Below, piece by piece: positions 40,801 to 46,959 of a stretch of DNA of 64,000 bases. The notes beneath the pieces are model-generated. The model made no database searches. It saw only the letters and a list, made by a program, of their open reading frames with translations, and was not told the DNA's origin. The DNA is taken from contig NZ_JAAHGH010000008.1 of assembly GCF_010672525.1 (NCBI RefSeq), positions 371,715 through 435,714 of the forward strand. The letters run 5' to 3'. The first letter of the stretch is position 1; every line of letters begins with the position of its first letter. The position numbers and the translations under genes are program-made. The stretch is from Okeania sp. SIO2B3. Its GTDB lineage: Bacteria; Cyanobacteriota; Cyanobacteriia; Cyanobacteriales; Microcoleaceae.

Positions 40801-41964
40801 AGTGCTTGGGAAACTGGAGGAGATAGTCAAGTACGAGTCTTTCGTGGTGGCAGTTGGGGTTGGGAATACTCTCCCTGGGATTGTCGGAGTGCTCTCCGTG
40901 GTAGGTATTCTGCCAACGGTTGCGACAATGACTGGGGTTTCCGTGTTGTCTGTAGTTATGACGCTCTAATCTTAGAGGATAACTCTACTCCTGATACTCA
41001 ACAAAAGCAACAACCAATTATTTTACCTATCACTAAACCAGAATCTATTATTGCTCCCCAAGCAAAATTACCTCTGAAAACTTTTTCATTTGAGGTGATA
41101 ACAGTTAATAACAGAGGTGAAGAAATTAATCGCGTTCCCAAACAAGCTGAATATTTTACAGAAGATTTGGGTAATGGTGTGATTTTGGAAATGGTGGCTA
41201 TTCCTGGGGGAACATTTATGATGGGTTCGCCAGAGGATAAAGCTAGAAGACTTTACAGAGAAACTCCTCAACATCAAGTTAGTCTCCAACCTTTCCATAT
41301 GAGTAAATATCCCATTACTCAAGATCAATATCAAGTCATTATGGGTAAAAATCCCTCTCACTTTAAAGGAAAAAACCGCCCAGTAGAAACTGTAACATGG
41401 TACAACACCACAGCATTTTGTGAACAGCTATCCCAGAAAACTGGGAAAATCTATAGACTACCGAGTGAGAGTCAATGGGAATATGCTTGTCGCGCTGGAA
41501 CAACTACGCCGTTTTATTTTGGAGAAACTATAACGTCTGAGTTAGTTAACTATGATAGCAATTATACTTATGCTTCTGCACCACAAGGAATATATCGTCA
41601 ACAAACAACAAATGTAGGAAGTTTTCCTCCCAATGCTTTTGGTTTATACGATATGCACGGGAACCTGTGGGAATGGTGTAAAGATATTTGGCATGATGAC
41701 TATGAAGATGCACCTAATGATGGTAGTTTTTGGGTAACTGGAGCAGATAGTCAAGTCCGAGTTCTCCGTGGTGGAAGTTGGAACTACAAATCCTGGTGGT
41801 GTCGGAGTTTTATTCGCAATTGGGGCAATGCTGACTATGGCAACATCAATTGGGGTTTTCGTATTATAGCGCTGTGCGCAGGCAACAGCTCATCTGGCAA
41901 CAGCTCATCTGGCAACCCACCCCTCACCCCTCCCCCTCCCAGGAGGGGAATAAAAAACCGATAG
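34831..41964 (+). CDS. Giant vWA-macro-(FGE)x5 protein
   Basis: 2377 aa, no signal peptide. In order: an N-terminal helical domain (1-95); a Pro/Glu/Gln-rich linker with QQIPEPENFPEASP repeats (100-185); a vWA domain (about 240-405) with an altered MIDAS, LLIDQSESM; a helical region; a macro domain (about 648-818: VYGDITKQQVDAIVNAT, GTGGKRFP). Five FGE/sulfatase-modifying-like domains follow, from about residues 830, 1155, 1465, 1775 and 2087. Each starts FSFEVITVNNRGEEINR, has GGTFIMGSPE and LPSESQWEYACR, and ends RGGSW...CRSA...GFRVVC. The last is cut by a miniature element and ends in repeat-derived residues. Likely the sensor or recognition component of a conflict system with the upstream MoxR. 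Confidence 0.92.
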   Translation: MKNPPFINLFWRLREAGMKLDISQYELATQALLASLEMGLDISDKQAIARLYRTIWAKSREEQKLFDDCLNELLSQQKNIFSEFHQFIETATNNSISEAKESKEEIIEKSSTSTLESSPESTFEPESFSEVLPQPNFQPESSPQQIPEPENFPEASPQQIPESKTFPEILLPSTLNNPQVATAIPKSPKNGDYFPVSIAQIQRTKRLLFQPQLTDFSRDINVKATVKKIAKQGFFVQPIYKYSQGKPKKIILLIDQSESMMPFNPFCRQIINYWQEADIYYFDNVPKIRIYADPDFSEKKSLKTFLAGLVKEEILVLILSDGGAARGRFVSERVEKTENFLKFLSQKVERVAWLNPLPRHKCCGTSAQEIYAIGNDSFNLKTFGLNYQEFEAMYQWLISGKLRINLPVVKTDIEEVEIVNENLDQIAAFTQYFGEPHLIFAQHAAFPLALTPDLLYRLWQRFFARERNFNIPWYAVADILLSSFCHSVDRELYEMDRGIRNQLLQLCTERFGQSRLEELSQFLVGYIDSQVKGGESVSSIWQGQRWTALAYTRPELAARQLAESLQEAYGRDDKAELVRLSSLMETLAEPLREYEPLLVMLGQGYGGYARGDAAGVENVRRELGRSEVDVGGVLLRVPGTRLLEVETIKNRIEVVYGDITKQQVDAIVNATDRNLSGHGQIDAAIHRAAGPELRAECLQLNCLWGEAKITQGYNLPARWVIHTAGPTWRDGNNREVEILGQCYRSCLTLAQQYGIKTIAFSAIGTGGKRFPIDLAAKVAVDQVVNFLESDRSIEKVIFVCFTPEVYQSYQDALLEFPNTVQAKPTLETFSFEIITVNKKGEEINRVPKQAEYFTEDLGNGVILEMVAIPGGTFIMGSPESEEGKVDAESPQHQVTLQPFYMSKYPITQQQYQAIMGENPSFFVGGNRPVENVTWYKATEFCQKLSQKTRKTYKLPSESQWEYACRAGTTTLFYFGETITTDLVNYTYASAPEGINSQGTTDVGSFPPNAFGLYDLHGNVWEWCQDVWHDNYEGAPSDGSAWQKLNDGKGLTVGWVWQKLTRGVFDTAVKRGGSCDDDPDYCRSAARYSAGKNYSRFGSSFIFIGFRVVCESGITLSSQGNSTPNIQPKQQPIILPSTKPEPIIIPQPKLPLKTFSFEVITVNNRGEEINRVPKQAQCFIEDLGNGVILEMVAIPGGTFIMGSPEDETGRLNTESPQHEVTLEQFYMSKYPITQEQYQAIIGKNSSRFKGKNRPVETVQWDDATEFCERLSEKTGKTYKLPSESQWEYACRAGTTTPFYFGETITTDLANYNNHYTYASAPKGIYRKQTTDVGSFLPNSFGLYDMHGNVWEWCQDIWHDNYEGAPTDGSAWLDSNDKKEVYRLLRGGSWYLYPYYSRSAARNFNERPDFLNYIMGFRIICSTIPPLTLGDKSAPNIQQKQQRIILPGTKPEAIITPQPKLPLKTFSFEVITVNNRGEEINRVPKQAQYFTQNLGNSVINDGFLEMVAIPGGTFIMGSPESEEERFDAESPQHEVTLQPFYMSKYPITQDQYQIIMGKNPSHFRGRNRPVEGVTWYNAIQFCQQLSRKTGKIYRLPSESQWEYACRGGTTTPFYFGETITSELVNYDGNYTYASAPKDIYRRETTDVGSFPPNAFGLYDMHGNVWEWCQDIWHDNYDGAPSDGSAWETGRYSEIQVLRGGSWYHNPRSCRSAFRNRDIAYYSKPVRGFRVVCNSMNSLTLEDNSTSITQPQQEKIILPSTKPEPIIAPPPKLPLKTFSFEVITVNNRGEEINRFPKQAQYFTEDLGGGVILEMVYIPGGTFIMGSPENETERDDSESPQHQVTLKPFLMSKHPITQNQYFTIMGKNPSHFKGGNRPVETVTWYNATEFCQQLSQKTGKNYRLPSESQWEYACRAGTTTPFYFGEGIIRDLATDLANYDGNYINANAPINLQQTTDVGRFPANAFGLYDMHGNVWEWCQDIWHDNYEGAPNDGSAWETGGDSQVRVFRGGSWGWEYSPWDCRSALRGRYSANGCDNDWGFRVVCSYDALILEDNSTPDTQQKQQPIILPITKPESIIAPQAKLPLKTFSFEVITVNNRGEEINRVPKQAEYFTEDLGNGVILEMVAIPGGTFMMGSPEDKARRLYRETPQHQVSLQPFHMSKYPITQDQYQVIMGKNPSHFKGKNRPVETVTWYNTTAFCEQLSQKTGKIYRLPSESQWEYACRAGTTTPFYFGETITSELVNYDSNYTYASAPQGIYRQQTTNVGSFPPNAFGLYDMHGNLWEWCKDIWHDDYEDAPNDGSFWVTGADSQVRVLRGGSWNYKSWWCRSFIRNWGNADYGNINWGFRIIALCAGNSSSGNSSSGNPPLTPPPPRRGIKNR
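37318..41866 (+). repeat. Five tandem coding repeats of about 930 bp
   Basis: Units start near 37318, 38293, 39223, 40153 and 41089, giving periods of 975, 930, 930 and 936 bp. Each unit is an FGE domain plus a linker (QQPIILPSTKPEPIIAPQPK). Framework segments such as GSPESEE, SKYPITQ and HGNVWEWCQDIWHDNY are nearly identical, while the last 35 residues of each unit differ strongly. Confidence 0.9.
38035..38155 (+). other. Variable-region-like end of FGE domain 1
   Basis: Encodes RGGSCDDDPDYCRSAARYSA and GKNYSRFGSSFIFIGFRVV. By hand count about half of the codons between GACACTGCC and GGTTTTCGT end in C, against a strong preference for T or A in the flanking gene. It has the frame and position of a C-type-lectin variable region, as in retroelement-diversified FGE-like targets. 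Confidence 0.55.
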
Positions 41965-42026
41965 TATAAGACTTTTAGCTATTGGACAGTTCTTGTAATT
42001 TGTAAATATGCCAGCGCACATTGCTA
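41867..42026. mobile_element. TA-flanked miniature element, TAGCG-end family, copy 2
   Basis: Ends are TAGCGCTGTGCGCAGG and CCAGCGCACATTGCTA, flanked by TA at 41865-41866 and 42027-42028. It contains a nested CCCACCCCTC...CCCAGGAGGGG repeat. Removing it with one TA restores GFRII to CASITAVF and a TAG at 42055-42057, a normal end for the fifth FGE domain. Same family as the element in xisI. Confidence 0.88.
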
Positions 42027-42057
42027 TATCTGTGCTTCTATTACAGCAGTTTTCTAG

Positions 42058-42245
42058 TTGATGAGGTACAAAGTTTTATTGATCTAGGCAACAGCTCATC
42101 TGGCAACAGGCAATATAGGAATAATATCATGTCCGGTTGAATAGTTATAAATAAACGACGGAGGAGTCAGGAGTCAGGAGGGAAGAAAGGAGAAGAGAAG
42201 TTAAATTAGCTAAAATTAGCAAAAAAGTGATTCTGGTTATGCTAA
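42058..42245. other. Repeat-bearing spacer
   Basis: ATATCATGTCCGGTTGAATA at about 42126, then TTATAAATAAACGACGGAGG and AGTCAGG, recurs in reverse near 60570-60613 and in part at 8588. TTAGCTAAAATTAGCAAAAA at about 42205 matches 4828. No gene. Confidence 0.6.
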
Positions 42246-43610
42246 TTACTTCAAGGATAAAACAATTTCAGCTAACTTTTGTGCCGCTCCTGGTTGACCT
42301 CTGACACTTCTAAGACGATCGCGCATTTCTGCTAATTTTTCTGGATGACTCAAAAAATCTAATACCAACTCTGCTACTGTTTCAGGTGTCAGTTTCCCTA
42401 CCAACTCCGGTACAATTTCCTGTTTTGCCCAAATATTCGGCCAAGCAAACAATTTTCCCTTGCGCAACACTAACCAATTAATTCCGGCAGCAAAAGCAGC
42501 TCCTACCCCTGGTAAATTTGCTAACAACCCAGGTAAACCATCCCAAGCTCTCATAATATCTAGTTGTTGGGTGGGTAATAATACAATCATCGGTATTGCC
42601 AACGCACCCAACTCAGCAGTATTAGCACCAACTGTGGTCAAGCAAAGACGACATTGGGAAAGTAGATCGTAAGCAGGAGTGCGGGTTATTAATTCCACCT
42701 CTAGACCTGTAGGTGTCACCAATTTAGGATTTTCCATCTCGCAGTCTGGAGGAATTAATAATTTTGCCTCAACACCACCCATTTTTTGAACGGCCGGATT
42801 TTTTCGAGAGTCTGCAAAACTAGCTAAAGTAGATAATTCTAGAGTCGGAGCAACTGGAATAATAAATCTCGTTTGCGGGCGTACTTTGTAGAGATGTTGA
42901 GCGATCGCTAAAGTTAAAGGTACACCTAAAGATAATTTAGTAGGTTTCGACCCAGGCAATAACCCAATATACTCAACAATATTTTCCCCAGTTTTAGGTA
43001 CATCTACATTACTGCTTACCGAAAATCTTGGTTTAAAGCCTCCCCTTTTAAGGGGGTCAAAAAGAAATTTCTGCATTTCAAGCCTCCCTATTGCAGAGGT
43101 ACTGATAACTGATAACTGATAACTGATAACTGAATTGACCTCCGCCATCAAATCTCCCACTACTGTAAATTTTTCAGCATATTTTGATGGTACTTGAGCA
43201 GCAACTTCTGGTTTCATTACGCCAAATTTATCTATCCAGCGCCACCATCTAGCATCCCATTCAGCATAAATAACAGTACGATAACCAAGGCGTTTTCCTA
43301 CCGCAACAGTAAAAAATTGGTCGCCTCCCAAAAATAAAACTATTCCCTGGGGGTGCCAATGCCAATTTTCCGCTGTTTTTCCCCAAAGCAAAAACCGCCA
43401 AAAATATTCTGCGGGTTGTACTCGGTCTATTTCTGGATAAGAAAGAGCGATCGCTGCTTCTTTTCCGGTAGCATGGGGACAAGGTGAGAGAATGACAGAA
43501 ATTCGGATATCAATATTTGCCTGTTGTCGTAACTGTTGCACAACAGGTCGCACCCAAGTCACTAATTCTCCCGGGCCATTTGAGAGGATGACAATATCAA
43601 TTTTTTTCAT
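42246..43610 (-). CDS. LpxB-related glycosyltransferase-like protein with an in-frame repeat insert
   Basis: 454 aa, lipid-A-disaccharide-synthase-related family widespread in cyanobacteria. It opens IDIVILSNGPGELVTWVRPV. YPEIDRVQPAEYF and VLFLGGDQFF follow, then GLLPGSKPTKLSLGVPL, the GT-B sugar-nucleotide region, and LCLTTVGANTAELGALAIPM. Between VVGDLMAE (about residue 155) and NIVEYIGLL about 43 residues come from dispersed repeats (SVISYQLSVIST, FDPLKRGGFKPRF). The frame stays open across the insert. Whether the enzyme still folds is unknown. The role of the family in cyanobacteria is unclear. Confidence 0.85.
   Translation of the reverse strand: MKKIDIVILSNGPGELVTWVRPVVQQLRQQANIDIRISVILSPCPHATGKEAAIALSYPEIDRVQPAEYFWRFLLWGKTAENWHWHPQGIVLFLGGDQFFTVAVGKRLGYRTVIYAEWDARWWRWIDKFGVMKPEVAAQVPSKYAEKFTVVGDLMAEVNSVISYQLSVISTSAIGRLEMQKFLFDPLKRGGFKPRFSVSSNVDVPKTGENIVEYIGLLPGSKPTKLSLGVPLTLAIAQHLYKVRPQTRFIIPVAPTLELSTLASFADSRKNPAVQKMGGVEAKLLIPPDCEMENPKLVTPTGLEVELITRTPAYDLLSQCRLCLTTVGANTAELGALAIPMIVLLPTQQLDIMRAWDGLPGLLANLPGVGAAFAAGINWLVLRKGKLFAWPNIWAKQEIVPELVGKLTPETVAELVLDFLSHPEKLAEMRDRLRSVRGQPGAAQKLAEIVLSLK
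43020..43140. repeat. Dispersed repeats inserted inside the LpxB-like gene
   Basis: Two units: AAGCCTCCCCTTTTAAGGGG at about 43036, and TTTCAAGCCTCC...GAGGTACTGATAACTGATAA at about 43077-43135. The second matches the spacer at 29447-29497. The net length keeps the coding frame. Confidence 0.8.
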
Positions 43611-43737
43611 AGGGGGGTAATACTAAATCCGGTTTTACTAGATAACAGGGCAGAAATACAGCTATGGATAATAGTTCCTTTTAGTGCATTGGGATTTGGA
43701 AATATGATGCCACCATTTTTACGTCTATAGTTCTCAA

Positions 43738-43778
43738 TATTACAGCACTTTCGATAATAGTGAGGTAGTGCTGTAATA
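43738..43778. promoter_or_regulatory. Inverted repeat upstream of the PEP-CTERM gene
   Basis: TATTACAGCAC (43738-43748) and GTGCTGTAATA (43768-43778) form a perfect 11-bp inverted repeat with a 19-base spacer, 70 bp before the next gene. No T-run follows, so it is an operator-like dyad or RNA hairpin rather than a terminator. Confidence 0.5.
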
Positions 43779-43850
43779 GCTTTTATTCTGTGAAATCTAT
43801 GGTATTATCATACTATATGCAACATGGAATTCATTTGGGAAATTGAAGAT

Positions 43851-44501
43851 ATGCTGAGAAAAAATCATTTATCCCTACCGTTTTTCGCTATTTTAACAAC
43901 CCTGACTTTCTGGGTTCCTAAAGAAGCGCTTGCTATTTCTATAAAAGCTACTGCTACTGGGTCTTCTAACCCAACTCCTGTTGTTGGAGGAGATCTACAA
44001 AATGGAGATTTTCTGATTCTACAGAATTCAGTTATCCCAAGTTTGCCTACAGGCGATGGAGTTGATGAAACAACAGACTGGTCATTTGATTTCTCAAATG
44101 ACGGCAATCTAATGTTTTTTCCAGTTTCCAGCCCTCTAGACTCGGCTCTCCTAACTTTGACTCTCTCTCCTATTAATTCTGGAGTTACAACAGATACTAT
44201 TGGAGTTCCTGGCGTAAAATCTATTAATATACCTAGCATTCCTGGTATCCCTGCGGTGGGAACTACAGGTACAGTTTCTATAGATTTGCTAGACTTTGGG
44301 TTTACCTCTGCAGATATTATCAATTCATTAGATCCTATTACTAATACAATTCCCTGGTTGTATCAGGATGATGCGATTATTTCTTTCGCGGAACTAGAGT
44401 TGACAGTAGAATCTGTCCCCGAACCCACAAGTATTCTTGGTCTCTTGGTTACTGGTGCTATTGCTGCAGGTATAGTACGGGAAAAAAAACAAGAAAATTA
44501 A
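43851..44501 (+). CDS. PEP-CTERM exported protein
   Basis: About 216 aa. Signal peptide (MLRKNHLSLPFFAILTTLTF, then WVPKEALA). The mature part is beta-rich and Ser/Thr/Pro-rich (SIKATATGSSNPTPVVGG, VGTTGTVSIDLLDFGFTSAD). A C-terminal PEP-CTERM signal (SVPEPTSILGLLVTGAIAAG, then a basic tail) directs exosortase-dependent sorting to the surface. A longer start at 43824 is open, but the ATG at 43851 places the signal peptide correctly and has GAAG just upstream. The function of the domain is unknown. Confidence 0.85.
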   Translation: MLRKNHLSLPFFAILTTLTFWVPKEALAISIKATATGSSNPTPVVGGDLQNGDFLILQNSVIPSLPTGDGVDETTDWSFDFSNDGNLMFFPVSSPLDSALLTLTLSPINSGVTTDTIGVPGVKSINIPSIPGIPAVGTTGTVSIDLLDFGFTSADIINSLDPITNTIPWLYQDDAIISFAELELTVESVPEPTSILGLLVTGAIAAGIVREKKQEN

Positions 44502-44745
44502 TAGACTAACAGAGCGATCGCTCTAGTGCCGCTATGCGAAAGTTAAAAGTCAAAAGTATTGATTTGTAATTGTTTTAGGATTTTGTAACTGGTCAGTTAT
44601 TTCTGCCATCCTGCTCTAGTAGGTAGGTGCGTTAACTAACTATCAGCTTTTAAACCCAAGCTTTCAGATCCCTAAAGCCTTGGGTTTAAATCCCCGACTT
44701 CTAGCTTGTCGTTCTAGAAAACAAAATTATAGGAGAAAATCTAAG

Positions 44746-45225
44746 ATGACAGAATTAATTGATGCAGTTAAAACCGGAGATATTTCTCAAGTCGAAACTT
44801 TGCTGAGTGAAGGCACAGAGAGCGATACTAAAGACTCGGAGGGTTCGACTCCTTTAATTGCTGCTGTGGAAGCTGGCCATATAGAGATAGTTAAAAAATT
44901 ATTGGCTGCTGGCGCTGATGTCAACAATAATGATAATGATGGTTGGGTGCCTTTAATGGGTGCTGCTGGTAGTGGCGATCAGGAAATTTTAGAACTATTG
45001 TTGGATGCTGGTGCTGATATTAATGCTACTACTAATTTTGGCTTAACTGCGCTGATGACTGCTGCTGGTAGCGGTCATACTGGTATCGTGCAAACTTTGT
45101 TAGACCGAGGAGCAGATATCAAGGCTAAAGATAATAATAAGTGGACGGCTTTGGTATGGGCAAATTCGGAAGGTCATAAGGATGTGGTAGAGTTGCTCAA
45201 GCAGGCACGCGATCGCGATAATTAG
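44746..45225 (+). CDS. Ankyrin-repeat protein
   Basis: 159 aa made of four to five ankyrin repeats: GSTPLIAAVEAGHIEIVKKL, then DGWVPLMGAAGSGDQEILEL, FGLTALMTAAGSGHTGIVQT and NKWTALVWANSEGHKDVVEL. It is a soluble protein-protein interaction module without a fused enzyme. AGGAG lies 10 bases before ATG 44746, so an upstream TTG frame extension is not used. Partner unknown. Confidence 0.92.
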   Translation: MTELIDAVKTGDISQVETLLSEGTESDTKDSEGSTPLIAAVEAGHIEIVKKLLAAGADVNNNDNDGWVPLMGAAGSGDQEILELLLDAGADINATTNFGLTALMTAAGSGHTGIVQTLLDRGADIKAKDNNKWTALVWANSEGHKDVVELLKQARDRDN

Positions 45226-45280
45226 TTATTTTAGGGAGCAGAGATGTTGCATACAATGTCTCTACAGGGTTATCATTTTT

Positions 45281-45994
45281 TTATTTTTTGGAGTAAATAA
45301 TAAGCTGTCCACTTTTATCTTTTCCCTCCAATTTAAAACCCGCCTGATTGAATAATTTTTCAATCATCTCTCCCTGGAAAATCCTGTAAATAAGTCGCTG
45401 TTGAGCTAAAATACGATCGTCTTTTTTAAAGTAAAAAGTTTTCTCGATACAGTCTTGCTGGGTGGTAGATTCCACAATTTCTTGACTGTATATGATTCCT
45501 CCCGGTAAATGTTTGTCATAATTGTCGTGCACACCTTGAACATTGATGATAAACAGACCCCCATTATTTAGACAATTAGAAATATTTTGAAGAGCTTGCA
45601 AGTTACTTTCATTATCAATCAGATGCGTATAATAATCGCAACTGCTACCTTTATCCACAAAGGCACATAATCCACCATTGGAAATAGCAACATCAAACTT
45701 CTCAGCAATTGACATGGAAAGAATATCAGCCTTAAAAAGATTAACGCGATCGCCCAGTCGCTTTTTCGCTATATCTAACATTTCAGGAGTATGATCCATA
45801 CCCGCTAAACTGCATTGACTATCTATCAGCTCAGAGAGTTTTGCCAAAACTAAACCAGTACCCACTCCAATTTCAATAATTTTTTGGTTCCTGGATATGA
45901 GAGTTTTGATAGCATTAGCAATTTGCTCATAATTATAGTAACCACTTGTCATCAATAGATCGTAGTAATCAGCAATCCCTGTGTATTCATTCAT
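45281..45994 (-). CDS. Class I SAM-dependent methyltransferase
   Basis: 237 aa. Motif I is KIIEIGVGTGLVLAKLSELI near residue 38. LAGMDHTPEMLDIAKKRLG (motif II region) is followed by FDVAISNGGLCAFVDKG and NNGGLFIINVQG. Small-molecule type, of the kind often found next to natural-product or tailoring genes, but alone here. The acceptor cannot be told from sequence. Confidence 0.87.
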   Translation of the reverse strand: MNEYTGIADYYDLLMTSGYYNYEQIANAIKTLISRNQKIIEIGVGTGLVLAKLSELIDSQCSLAGMDHTPEMLDIAKKRLGDRVNLFKADILSMSIAEKFDVAISNGGLCAFVDKGSSCDYYTHLIDNESNLQALQNISNCLNNGGLFIINVQGVHDNYDKHLPGGIIYSQEIVESTTQQDCIEKTFYFKKDDRILAQQRLIYRIFQGEMIEKLFNQAGFKLEGKDKSGQLIIYSKK

Positions 45995-46218
45995 AATTTA
46001 GGCTTCTACAAAAATAGTTTTTGTAAGCATAAATTGTATCTATAGTTCAGTTATTTGTCAACAGTCAAATTTACCTTAATAAAATTGTTATATAGTTATA
46101 ACATTGTTAACTTGAATTAACAATATGGATTTTAACTTAAGCATTCCGCAGGAAGAGTTGACCGCTAATAGCGGTTTGCACAGCAGTCCGCAGGAAATGC
46201 TTACATTTTAACTAGATC

Positions 46219-46305
46219 AGGACTTACGCAAAGGCACTATGTATAGAGTATAAAACTATTTTCCAATAGTTTTGAGCGCTATATATAGCGTATCTGCGTA
46301 AGTCC
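46219..46305. mobile_element. Miniature element, AGGACTTAC-end family
   Basis: AGGACTTACGCA (46219-46230) and TGCGTAAGTCCT (46294-46305) are perfect 12-bp terminal inverted repeats enclosing 63 bp. A second member with AGGACTTACACA ends is at 63299-63390. No duplication of the flanks is evident. Confidence 0.7.
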
Positions 46306-46319
46306 TATATATTAATCCC

Positions 46320-46529
46320 ATGGCAATATTTACTCAATTCTCAACAAATTATACCATCACAAATTTAGCAAATCATCTAGAAAATGTTAGCTATGATACG
46401 ATTAATCGTTACTACAATAATTTTACCATTCGCGCCTTGTACCTCATTTGTCGGAAATATGCTGTCATTAGAATTATTAGAAGACAGGGCAGTGGGAGCA
46501 TCTTGCTCCCGTGCCAAATATTTCTTTAG
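46320..46529 (+). pseudogene. Transposase N-terminal fragment
   Basis: 69-codon frame whose start (MAIFTQFSTNYTITNLANHL, then VSYDTINRY) resembles the N-terminus of an IS4/IS701-like DDE transposase, with its SHD-like segment. No catalytic Asp is present, and the tail is repeat-derived (GSGSILLPCQIF). A scrap left by a deleted insertion sequence. Confidence 0.45.
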
Positions 46530-46959
46530 ATACTTGAAATCTGCTGTATAATTTATATTTCCAAATGATATTATAAATCTCTATCATAGCATTTCTCATA
46601 AAGATGAGGTACATTTACGATCCCCCGCGCATCCCCCTTAAAAAGGTAGGGCTGTTTCATTTTCAATAGACACGGGGACACGGAGAAGCGGAGACACGGG
46701 GATGAAGGCTTTTAAGCGGCGTTGAAACAGATATTCTCTTAGAGCTTAAAGACGTTTATTGGCGCTCAAAATAGACAAATTTTGGCAAATTTCACTGTTC
46801 CACTATCCCTTAATCTCCCATTCTCCCGCTCATCTTTAATCTACAAGACTTTGAAACAGCCCTGCCCTTACTAAGGGGGGTTAGGGGGGATCTCAAACTG
46901 TATCTTACCAATTTGAGAAACGCTATATACTTACTTTTCAATTTAAAAAAATATGCTCC

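Larger units (their letters stand above)
45995..46959. other. Spacer with repeats and a transposase scrap
   Basis: 965 bp. It contains a GC-rich repeat pair at about 46140-46205 (AAGCATTCCGCAGGAAG...GTCCGCAGGAAATGCTT, with ACCGCTAATAGCGGT inside) and an 87-bp inverted-repeat element. A 60-codon transposase N-terminal scrap follows, with an imperfect palindrome GGGAGCATCTTGCTCCC near 46495. Past 46600 there are a CACGGGGA array and CCCTTACTAAGGGGGG at about 46864. Confidence 0.6.

Noticed and set aside
36218-41361. Several 60-116-codon frames inside the giant vWA-FGE gene on both strands
   Set aside because: Shadow frames. The antisense ones recur with the 930-bp repeat and are translations of the FGE framework in the wrong strand.
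29507-42245. A DGR reverse transcriptase or adenine-rich template repeat next to the FGE target
   Set aside because: No frame with reverse-transcriptase motifs (such as YxDD) and no AAC-rich near-copy of the variable region was seen in the window, so the retroelement, if any, is elsewhere.
44680-44745. N-terminal extension of the ankyrin protein from a TTG
   Set aside because: The internal ATG has a well-placed AGGAG, and the extension is basic and unlike the repeat protein.
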